This document shows, piece by piece, positions 54,621 to 64,000 of a stretch of DNA of 64,000 bases. The notes beneath the pieces were generated by a model, which was given only the letters and a program-made list of their open reading frames with translations, had not been told where the DNA came from and did no database searches. Source of the DNA: Penicillus capitatus (Eukaryota > Chlorophyta). The position numbers and the translations under genes are program-made. Each line of letters opens with the position of its first letter. Positions within the stretch are counted from its first letter, which is position 1. The DNA lies in contig OZ287696.1 in the NCBI GenBank assembly GCA_965649825.1, positions 992,001-1,056,000 of the forward strand, written 5' to 3'.

Positions 54621-57600
54621 ATGCGATCGATCTCTGTTGTCGATCATGACGGTCTGCGATGCCCTAAGGCAATTCTGCGCTACACCCGAGTGCCTATGCC
54701 TCGCAGCCAAAGACGACAGGAACTCTCCTCGATTGTACTGGCTCGGAAGACAAACAGACGAAGCAGAGATGACAAACGCGCTCAAAAGGCGATTCCTGAC
54801 AGAACGGCATTGGAGACAATGAAGAGGACAGCAGGGATGATAGACAGTGGCGTGTTAGGGATGGACACTGAGATGGAGGTCGCCATCCAGACGATCGATT
54901 CAGAATCCGATGGTGAAATGATTGAGTAGATCTCGTTGAATTCGCTCAGACGGGTTGCGGATAGAGAGGTGTGCTTTTCAGATTGGGACAAAATGGAGTG
55001 CTGGAGGAGTCTGCATTGTTTGCAGAAGTGGCTCAGAGTTTTCCATTCGAATTGGACAAGTTTCAGAGAGCAGCGATCAAGGAGCTGTTGACTGGCAGAT
55101 CTGTGGTCGTCTGTGCGCCAACAGGTGTGAGAACAGATTGCTTGAGAGAGATACGAGCGTGTGACATAGGAGCTGGCAAAACAGCGATTGCAGATGGCGC
55201 CGCTTCTGCGTGTCTCTCCAAAGACAAGTCCGTGATCTATACGACGCCTTTGAAAGCGCTGTCGAATCAGAAACTCTACGAATTCCGTCAACGGTTTGGC
55301 GAGGATCAGGTTGGATTGGTGACGGGCGACGTCAACTTTCAGACCTATGCTCCAGTGATCGTCATGACCACAGAGATCTTTCGCAACATGATCTACGACG
55401 TCAGTTTCAATCCAGGCATGGGCAGAAGACTGGAAGAGGTTGGATTGGTCGTTCTGGATGAAGTGCATTACTTGGGCGATCCTGGAAGAGGCAGCGTGTG
55501 GGAAGAGCTCATTGTGGGATGCCCAAAGCATATTCAGATGCTCTGTATGTCGGCCACCGTTGCCAATCCACAAGACCTGGGCGAATGGATTTCGCAGATC
55601 CATGGTCCCTGTTCGACAGTGAGAACAGGGAAACGACCGGTGCCTCTGTCATGGTTCTTTGCCTTTTCTCTCCCCGGCAGTAGCCGAACGGCCATACACC
55701 CGCTCTTCAATTCTGACAAGACAGATGCGAATCCTGCCTGTCTTTACGAAGAGGACAATGGGTTTAGCCTCGATGCGCCTCGCAAGATGAATCCGTCAAA
55801 GTGCATTCCGGAATCGTATAAGCTGATTTTGGAAATGGAGAGTAAGGAGTTCCTTCCTGCCATCTTCTTCATCTTCAGTCGTGCCGACTGCGATGCCCAA
55901 GCAATGAAGATGCATGACTTTGGCGTATCCCTGACCACGTCTGAGGAGCAACATATCATCCGCCAAGCACTCAGAGATGTCGAAAACGATCAGCCGGAGG
56001 CCATTAAATCTAACTGCGTGGATGCTTTGGTCTCCGGAATCGCCACACATCATGCTGGATGTCTTCCTGCTTGGAAGCAGCTTGTGGAGTCTCTGTTTCA
56101 GGACGGCCATTTGAAGGTTGTTTTTGCAACAGGCACATTGGCTGCCGGAATCAACATGCCAGCGCGAACCACAGTGATCACGAAGTTGTCCAAGAGGATA
56201 GATGGCAGTTTTGCTTTGATGGGACATAATGAACTGCTGCAGATGGCAGGGAGAGCAGGTCGAAGGGGTTTCGACACTGAAGGCAACTGTGTCATCCTCC
56301 AGAGTCAGTTCGAAGGCGCAGCAGAAGCCGTTGCTATTCTGAAGAAAGGGACAGAGCCTCTCACATCGCAGTTCACGACGGGTTACTCCTTCGTGCTTAA
56401 CCTCTTGGCCAAGTTCACACTGGATGAGGCCAAGGAGTTCCTCGAAAAGAGTTTCCGAAACTACTTGACAGGAATTGGCGTGGTTCGACGTGCTGAAGAG
56501 ATAAAGACCTTAAAGAAAAAGGTGAAGCTGCTGCAGGCTGAAGTGATGAAGGAGGCGTCGGATGACGCGGACGACTCAGAGGGCCGGGCGCTGGCAGAGG
56601 CGAAGGAAGCCCTTGAGAAATCGCAGCATGTATTGGGCGAAACGATCCGAGACGCCCGAGAAGAACGCACGAACATAGCTATGGAGAGTCTGAGGGATCT
56701 GACCTTTCCTTTTCCCGTGCTGATCGATGTGACCAAGAACACATTGGGTTTCGATGTTCTACCGGCCATGGCACTGGATGGGAGAGTAGAAATGGTGGAT
56801 AAGAAGACCGGCGGCGGCGGCGATCTGCGTGAAAAGAAGATCTACTGCCTGGCTGCCGACAATGTCCTCTACAAACTGACGTACCGAGGGATTGTCGGGG
56901 CTGTGTTACAAACAGAGAATATCTGGGGAGCGCTACGTGAGACGATAAAGTATGCCTTTTCACCAAAGACGAGATGGAGAGACGCCGGAGCATCTCACGT
57001 GCAATCGTTCCCTGGAGACCGAACAACCGCCAAAGTGGCCTTCTCGATTCCACCCATTGCAAACTTCGAGCGGTTCACTTGGAGCAAGGCAAAGCAGAAG
57101 ACCATCGTTGAACGGACAGATGCGCACAGACAGGTAAACACATGATGCGCTTCGTCTCAGCTGGCAATGCCGATACCATGCAGCTGAAGAAGGCGTGGAG
57201 AGCGTGCAGCAAGGCTCAGAAAGGACAAGAACCGTCTTCCAGCAGAATCAAACTGAGACTCGCTCGGGCGGAGAAACGACTGCGATCGGCGAAGAGGATC
57301 AAGAGGGAGTTGGAGAGCCAAAAGGAAAAGGGATGGAAAGGATTCACGGCGACCTTGGACATTCTCATTACGGCAGGTGCCGTGGAGGGCGAAACGCTCA
57401 AGATCCTGCCCCTGGGACATGTGACACGGGAGTTCTTTGGAGAGAACGAGTTATGGATGGCCACCGTGTTCACGCATCCGACTGTCCAACTGCTGAAACC
57501 GTCTTTAGTGGCAGCCCTCTCCTCCACCTTCGTCGCTCCAAACGTCTGCTCCAAGCCCTCGCTGAGCTTCGCTGTAGAGCCACCCATGGAGATCGGACAG

Positions 57601-58025
57601 GTTCGCTAATGTCACTTTGCTGTCGCCCTCTGAGATCCTGTCGCAGTTGTTGATGGCGTTGGAGGAGTCGAGGGAGCGGCTGTATGAGTATGAAGTGACC
57701 TCTGGTGCTGTTAATGCACAGTCTCTTTTCGGGCTGCAGATGGATTCAAGACCAGCAGGTCTGTTCAATGCAAGAGGTGGCTGTCTATGAGCGTCAAGCA
57801 TTTTTTGCAGGATTGGTGGAGCTATGGGCAGCGGGTGGTACCTGGGGACAGATCACGGCATCGACCAACATGGACGACGGAGATATCGCCCTTCTCTTGT
57901 CTCGTACTCAGGACGTTCTGCGTCAGATCTATCTGTCAAGCTATCTCCTCGATCCGCTTAAGGACGCAGCCCGATCAGCATATCGATCCATGAACCGCAA
58001 ACCGATTCGAATTGACAGCGTGTAA
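54621..58025 (+). CDS. ISE2-like SKI2-family DEVH RNA helicase
   Basis: ATG 54621 opens an Arg/Ser-rich leader of about 100 residues (possible transit peptide), joined by a 56-nt intron to LGQNGVLEESALF. Helicase motifs follow: Q-like FELDKFQRAAIKELL, Walker A APTGAGKT (formed only after a 45-nt intron at 55125-55169), TTPLKALSNQ, DEVH box VVLDEVHYLGDPGRG, SATVANP, and AGINMPARTTVI with HNELLQMAGRAGRRGFD. A coiled insert and the DSHCT-like C-terminus (FGENELWMATVFTHPT; WAAGGTWGQITAST, DDGDIALLLSRTQDVL) complete it. This is the arrangement of plant ISE2, a plastid helicase for RNA processing and ribosome assembly, and of its cyanobacterial relatives. Its stop lies about 50 bp from the RRP12 stop. 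Confidence 0.85.
55125..55169 (+). other. 45-nt in-frame, stop-free intron inside Walker A
   Basis: Splicing makes APTGAGKT. Retention would keep the frame open but insert 15 residues between APTG and AGKT, abolishing ATP binding. Confidence 0.8.
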
Positions 58026-58077
58026 TCGAACATTACAAAAAAAACACGTTCGGGTGAACTGTATTACGTCCCACGCA

Positions 58078-61000
58078 TCATGCGTTTTTCTTCGACTGGC
58101 TCAGCTGCCTGAGATCTCGACGCGCAGAGCTGCGCTTTCCTCGTCTCTTGTTGAGAAGACGGCGATCCAGTTTCCAGTAAGCGTATGGCTCATGCTTGGA
58201 GGCGCCTTTGACATCTCCTCCGGCTCCTTTCTTCGATTTGAATCGCTTCCCCGAGTGGTGGGAATGGACAGCGGAAGGCTTCGTCGTGCGACTCTTTGTG
58301 CTTCTGCCGGGACCGAAAGCAGAGCTCTTCTTCGACGGTGTTCCGGACTTGAGAGTCATGGCGTCGTCGCCTGCTGCGACGTCCAGGGCCTCCCGTCTTC
58401 TCTTCCTCCACTGCTTCTCGGCCTTCTTTAAGCTTTGATCCTGATCCGAGAATGCGTGATAAGGCGAGTGGTATTGGAGAGGAGACGCACATCGATGACG
58501 AGTTTTCCGTCGGAGTTGACCGGCAATTCGAAGGGGCTTTCCTCCAACAGCTCAGAGACAGCGGCATCCGTTTCCTGTCCCGCGGCCGCTCTTGCAAGCT
58601 TCCTGGATTGCGCAGGATCCAACAGGTCCACTGCCTCTTCCATCGCATCATCTACAAACAAACACGTGCACCGTGAGGCTCCACCACGAGAGCCAAAAAT
58701 CGATGTGTGCACGACGAAGACCCGGTCGACCGAAAACGAACAGTCGATCGGAAATCCTTCCCGACACTTTGATCTCGCACAGCAATGACTCGAACAACTT
58801 CCAAGCGAAGGAGGGAAGCCGATCTTAAGACTGTGCTGGCAAAACACCTATTCTGCGTTTCGTACCGGCATCAGTCTGGGCAACAGCTCTGCCGGTATGG
58901 AGCACGGATCTCTTGCTCGTCAGCGATCTTCCGATCGTGGTGCTGGGCTTCAACAGAGAAGCGTTCGTCTGTGACTTGGTTCTTTCTGTCCTCGTCTTTG
59001 CCGTCCCTGATGCGCCCCCTCCCGCTCGTGTCCCTTCCTCTGTCTGCCCCATCTGAGAGGCACTGCGTCGATGGAGCTTTCTCAGGTTCCGCATGACTCG
59101 ACTGTACGCCTCGGGAACGAATCTCTGAACGTCCTCGAACCCGACAAGCTCGCACAGCTGCATCAGCAACGCCTTCGTCTTCTCTCTGGCTCTCCTCATC
59201 GGAGCATCCCATTCCAGAGCAACGCGCACGATGGGCTCGACGTAGGAATTCAGCAGCATTCTGGGTACGTTCTGCAGCGCCGTCTTGATCAGGTCCAGCA
59301 GAGCGACGAGGGTGGGTGCTGCGCTCATCTGTTGCTCTCTCTGTTCGATCAGCCGCAGGAGACTGTCCAGGATCTCGGAGAGCCTCTCGGAGAACAGCAC
59401 CCCGAAGCGCTCCATGAGGCACTGCATCGCCTTGATGGTGCCCTTCGTCAGCGAGTCCTCTTCGCCGCTTAGCATCCCTTGCAGCAGGACAACGAGTGTG
59501 TCGAACCGTCCACCTGTCGAGCAGCGCGTGACTGCAATCAAAGGAAGAAGATTCGACGGACTGTCTGAGTAGTGTTGGCCCACGCAAAGGAGCGTCTGTT
59601 CCGCCCTTTCCTTGACTTTGACTCCAGAATCGACGAATCCCAACACAATCTCCGGAAGAAAGGCCACAGTCAGCTGCACGGCAGAGCATCAAGGCACCTC
59701 AGCTGCACAGAATCCTCCATCCGTACTTCGTCGGCATCGAGTGGCGGCGTGTGTTGGTCGAACTGCGCGGAAAGGAACTCCTTGATGCACCGCAGGCGGA
59801 ACTGCAGCGATGGGGATTGACAGCAGCCACACGTAGATTCCAGCAGCTTTGCCATTTCCTGATGGACACAGTCGAGACGTTTGTCCACCAGGCTCTCCGA
59901 GAGTACCTGCGATTTGTGGATCCACGCGGATCTCCGATGCTCCAAGATATATGCAAGGATCTTGTATCCCTTCTTCTGAACGTGGTAGCTCACATTCGAC
60001 TAAAGAGTGTCGGCATAAGCGACGACGGTCGGTTGCGGTCGTCACCTGAATCACGAGCTCCGCGATCTTGATCGCTTCCTCGAGTCCGTGACTGTCCAGG
60101 CTGGAGACCACAGCAAACAGGAGATCAAAGGAGACCATCTGCTGCTGTACGCTGTCTGTCGCGGCTTCTTGGAAGGACTGCATACTCGAGCATTAGCAGA
60201 ACGATCCGGCATCGAGCGGCCTGTCACCTGGAAGAGCCGATTCTTCGCGTCCGTGAAGAGTGCGTTCAGGACTGTCGGCGTTGAAGTGGACGCCAACTCC
60301 GAGAGAGTGCAGAGCAGATTGGGTCCTCTGGTGGCGTCCGTCGCGACTAGCACGGACGCCATGACTTCAAACCACTTCTCGGAATGCGCTCTCAAGACCT
60401 CCATAGATCTGCGTTGCACACGGAAGTCGTGTCGAAGTCATTCCGATGTGCATCGAACGCACTGCTCTGCGAGTTCGGGAGTAAAATGCGAAGGAACATC
60501 CGCTGCTGCGGAGGTGATGTCGTCGGATGAACATCGGCGTCCGTCGTCGGTGTCCATGGAAGCACCTCGTGCTCGATGTGCCTGGCTCGATTCATCGTAT
60601 CCGACCCTGTCCATCCAAAGAGAGATTGGTTTGTACCTTCAGAGCCTTGAGCGGAAAGTGGTAGAGGCGATAGATGGCCAAGGAGATCGTCTCTTGCAGC
60701 TCGCTTCGCTCGACAAATACTTGCCCGACGATGCGCGACAGGGACCTGCGCGCAGATCACCACTGCCTTGGTGACTCGCAGATCGGAAGTCGGCGAGCGG
60801 GTACTCGAAACCAGACGGGATGTCTCGTGCCCACAGACAGAAGGACGGTAGTGTCTGCCAGATCTGTCTCTCTAACGTCGCGCACTTGAACTCCGATTCG
60901 GGATCGGAGGTGCTGAGTTGCTGCGCCCTCTGCCTCGCAAGCACCGCAATCGGAAGCAGCCTTTCCATCCAGTCGGTCAGGTTGTCGCATCGCGCGTATC

Positions 61001-62905
61001 TCTTGATCATGGGCAGGAGCCAAGTGCGCGACTCTCCATCCGCTCTCCGCTCCGAGGCCTGTCGAACAGTCGTCTCACTTCTCGACGGCGAAAGTGATCG
61101 GACGACCTCCTGGATCTGAAGCGGCAGGACGTCCAACACGGCAACCACTCCGAGGTGCGACATCGCCGATCCGATGGTCTCTTCTAGATGCTTCAAGAGG
61201 GCAGGCTTCTCCTGGACAGCAAGAGTCGTTTGCTTCTCGATATTGTAGAGAAGCGGACGCGGACGGAGGGGTCACTTTGTTCGAGGATCGGCAACCCGTG
61301 GCTGCAGTGGCGTGTCGCCTTGGAGTCGAACGCCTCGTACAGTGCTCCTAGTCTTGCCATCACCCGGCTTAGACTATCTGCCTGTGGACGCCTGGCAGAC
61401 GCAAAGAGTGTTCGAACAACTGTGTCCACAGCAACCGGTCGCCACTCGTGTCGTCCATTTCTCGCACGTGTAATCACTCACCTGGTAGCAAAGTGATGAG
61501 ATCGTCTTCCTGGTCCGTGTCCAGCGCGGACTCCATGCTCTGGCAGATCTTCGAGAACGGCGAATCCTCTTCCATGCGTCCTTCCCCGGAATCCCGTTCT
61601 TCTTCGGATGCTCTTCGTTTGGCCATCGCCGAGAACAAAAATATCAGATGCTGTTTCGAACGTTCTCGCACCTCTTCGAACTCGGAAAGCAGCTAAACAC
61701 AACAGGCACGCATTTTCTTCCCTCTAGGCCCTTGTCGAATCCTACCTGCTTCAAGAGGGACGGCAAGATGCACGACAAGGTCTCCATGGATAGAGAAGGG
61801 TCTTGGTCGTGAAAGCGAGCGAATCCTGCGTAGACAGTTTCGACGAAGGCCAGAGAGAGCTCGTGGTTTTCCGTCGGAGTCCCCTCAATGTGCTGCACCA
61901 AGGAGAGGAGAATCTCCTCCACTGTTTCCCTTTCCAGTTGGACGGCGCTGTTCGGATCAAGGACAGCTCTGAGGACGTCGCACGCCATGGCCGATGTTTG
62001 GGGAAGCCTGATCGTCATGACCCGCCAAAGCTGTGGCAACATGGACTGCACGAAGCAGATATCCGTCAGCGGGATGAGCGTCTTCAGCGCAGAGAGAAAC
62101 CGTATCAGAGACATAACGGCTGCATCCAGGGCGTCTTGCATTCTGGAACGGATCTTCGAATTCGTCACCCCCGATGCCGTGGCTGCCTCATTGAGCGGCT
62201 CCTCCACAGCCCTCCGCCCTATCTCCTCGACCCGACGACATATCTCGCTCTTGAGTTCGCACAGGGATTCCATTTTCAGAACGGCGGCGACGATGCGCGC
62301 CGCCATACGCGAAACGCCCTTTCCTTCCGCGCAGACCACGGCCGGGATCAAAACGTCCAGCAGCGCCCTCACGCCGTTCGCACTGGAACGGTCCAGACAG
62401 GGCACGACCTTGGAGAGATTCGACATGACGCTCTTCTGGATGGAGAGATTCCTGGAGTGTCTCTCGAGAACAGTGTGATGCATCGACATCAGCCTAGATG
62501 CCCGCAGAGAGAGCACTGCCCTCGGGACGCGCGATGCCACGATGACCAGACAGTCGCACACGGCCTCACAGACCTGCAACAGCTCCCGTCGTCTGCGATC
62601 CCATGCACGTGGTCATTGTGGATTATTACCTGCGCCTTGTCGATCGCGTCTTTTGCCTCGAGCGTCGCGATCAAGCCGCTCAGGAGAGTTGGATAGGTCA
62701 CCGTTTCGCCGCGGGAGACGATGACTTCCGTCACTGCCGTGAGAACTCGGGCAACGACGGGTTTCTCCGCCGCCGCTCTCTCGCCCACGGCGGCCAAGAC
62801 ATCGTCGGCTACGCCGTTCAAGCTGAAACGATTCTCTAGAGATTTCGTCAGACTCTTCACGGCAATGTCCTGCGACGTTGGTGCCGTCGACGCCGCCGAA
62901 GTCAT
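58078..62905 (-). CDS. RRP12: RRP12-like ribosome biogenesis protein
   Basis: ATG 62905, several exons. It is an alpha-helical HEAT-type protein throughout (LLSGLIATLEAKDAIDKAQV, SNLSKVVPCLDRSSANGVRA, MSLIRFLSALKTLIPLTDIC, VALLDLIKTALQNVPRMLLN, LLMQLCELVGFEDVQRFVPE). The C-terminal lines are diagnostic: FELPVNSDGKLVID and GGDVKGASKHEPYAYWKLDR, RLLNKRRGKR. RRP12 exports and matures 40S and 60S precursors and binds Ran and RNA in yeast. The C-terminal region is Ser/Lys-rich and basic. Introns around 58400-58660, 59690, 60060 and 61480-61690 are visible as frame changes but were not all placed exactly. The gene diverges from the last gene at about 62984. Confidence 0.8.
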
Positions 62906-62983
62906 GTTTCAGCCGAAGGTCCGTTTTCACTCGCCGTATTCGCTGCCGTATCTGACCTGACCCACAGCCATGGCGGATTCCTC

Positions 62984-63580
62984 CGATGGTGTCACCAGAA
63001 TTCCCGCGTCAGAGCGTCTGGGTGTACAAGGAATGCGTTCCCGAGCACTGTCTGGCGTTAATGCGCGATGCGGCGATGCTCTACGCCCATGCTCCGAACT
63101 ACTGGCTGCTGAAAGTCCTCCTCGCTGGATGATGATCCTTCATGGGCAAGTTCATGTCCAATGCACAGGAAGCCCTGGAAAACGACCTCGACCGTCGGAT
63201 GCTAACGCCTGCCAAATTTGGCATCTGGCACTTGTGTCATGCGGTCGCAAAGCGCCGACTGCTACTTTCGCCCTTCTCCGAGATCTATCAGAGCTCAGTC
63301 CGAGAGAGATTCGCACGTCTGACACAGATAGCTACCATTTTGTGCTTCACGACGCGTCCCAGAAGGACGGGGACGGGGAAGACTCAGCAAAGGTCGGTCA
63401 CATCCTCCATGCTCTTTGCCTCCATCCGTCGCTCGGGAGCAAAGGGGTGTGGTGAGCAGATTCGTTTGCCCATGCAGTACGAGAAGACAAGGGATCTGGT
63501 CTTCCTGGAAGAGGCCATGCCGACCATCACCGTCTCGATGTCTCTCCACTGTGAGATCAGTTCACTGGCGATGTGGTAGG
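62984..63580 (+). CDS. Unresolved helical protein gene
   Basis: A good frame starts at ATG 62984 (VWVYKECVPEHCLALMRDAA, MLYAHAPNYWLLK). A 36-nt intron could join FMSNAQEALENDLDRRMLTP and AKFGIWHLCHA. A 48-nt intron in phase 0 would then join SSVRERFARLTQIATILCF. After that the frame is open to 63580 but loses family character, and a competing frame (DTDSYHFVLHDASQKDGDGE) also looks coding. I do not recognise the family. Alternation of short exons and frames fits a real gene here, but exact structure is unknown. Confidence 0.35.
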
Positions 63581-64000
63581 TTGCCTGCCGAGCGAAGTGA
63601 CGTTCGACCCATTTTCGTCCGACGTCAGACTGCCGCGGAGAAAATCGCGCATTCTGATTGGCTAGCCGCGGTCGAATTTGTTGCAGCTGTCACATCCTCG
63701 ACCATAAAACGCGAGGCGCCATACCTGTTTTCGCATTTCCGCTTTTCTGAACTGTGCGCCACTGCTCGCGGTGGACTACGGCTTCACCACTCGGCAGCTC
63801 CGGGACTCCTTCCTAGCCGAGTCCAAGACCTGACACGCAACCGTCGCCTCCAGCGCAAAGAATTCCACTTCGTCGCCAAGGTACGTACTCCCTCTCTCTG
63901 GATCCGTTTCACTTGGGGGTGTGTCTGGCAGAACTGAAAGGCCGGCGGCTTTGCGGCGGCGGAGGGAAGCACCTGCGCCGCCGAGTCGTGCCTCCCAGCG
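63581..64000. other. Right-edge region, content unclear
   Basis: It holds an ATTGG (CCAAT on the minus strand) near 63656-63662 and a stop-free stretch near 63740-63820 (DYGFTTRQLRDSFLAESK-like), but no confident start or family. It may be the promoter and first exon of a gene that runs past the edge. Confidence 0.3.

Overview
The window is nuclear DNA from a eukaryote with a primary, green-lineage-type plastid, most likely a unicellular green-lineage alga. Protein-coding genes lie on both strands, at about one per 1.5-2 kb. They are split by very short introns: nearly all those I could place by reading frame and family alignment are 38-64 nt. TAA, TAG and TGA all act as stops. Nucleus-encoded PsbY, bL1, an m-type-like thioredoxin, MutS2 and a GAF protein start with what look like simple transit peptides and no obvious signal peptide. 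In red algae and glaucophytes, psbY and rpl1 are usually plastid genes, so their nuclear position argues for the green lineage; this is inference and the species is not identified.

Layout. 1-8 kb: the 5' part of a C2CD3-like centriolar gene running off the left edge, a 2.3-kb GATC-rich spacer, an intronless nuclear group II intron maturase with a ruined reverse-transcriptase site, a small unknown gene, and PsbY with a repeat tail. 8-11 kb: the most striking gene, a PWWP-PHD-Dam (N6-adenine methyltransferase)-CW-coiled-coil fusion. 11-20 kb: organellar and housekeeping genes (plastid bL1, COX6B, a START-like lipid protein, an F-box protein, a SKA3-like kinetochore protein, YIPF5-like, DPM3, and a head-to-head bL36/bL17 pair). 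20-33 kb: a sphingomyelin/inositolphosphoceramide-synthase-like enzyme, an SLC37 sugar-phosphate exchanger, a CSK-like GAF protein without kinase domain, a SEC14 protein, an AMBRA1-like WD40 protein, MutS2 and histone H2A. 33-48 kb: one 2,276-residue secreted protein with five vWA-like domains, AP-4 epsilon, thioredoxin, an AP2-domain protein and GWT1/PIG-W. 48-64 kb: an ankyrin/U-box E3 ligase, ASCC2, COA5, an ISE2-like helicase, RRP12 and an unresolved gene.

How it fits together. The genes are not in operons and cover unrelated functions. Themes are organelle gene expression (maturase, bL1, bL17, bL36, ISE2, MutS2), photosynthesis (PsbY, thioredoxin, CSK-like), chromatin and chromosomes (Dam fusion, H2A, SKA3), and endomembrane or GPI metabolism (DPM3, GWT1, YIPF5, AP-4, SEC14). 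Several divergent pairs have start codons only tens of bases apart and must share promoter space. Exon joins were worked out by hand from frame, GT/GC-AG signals and family alignment. Where the joined length is an exact multiple of three and the protein aligns without gaps, confidence is high; several 5' ends remain tentative.
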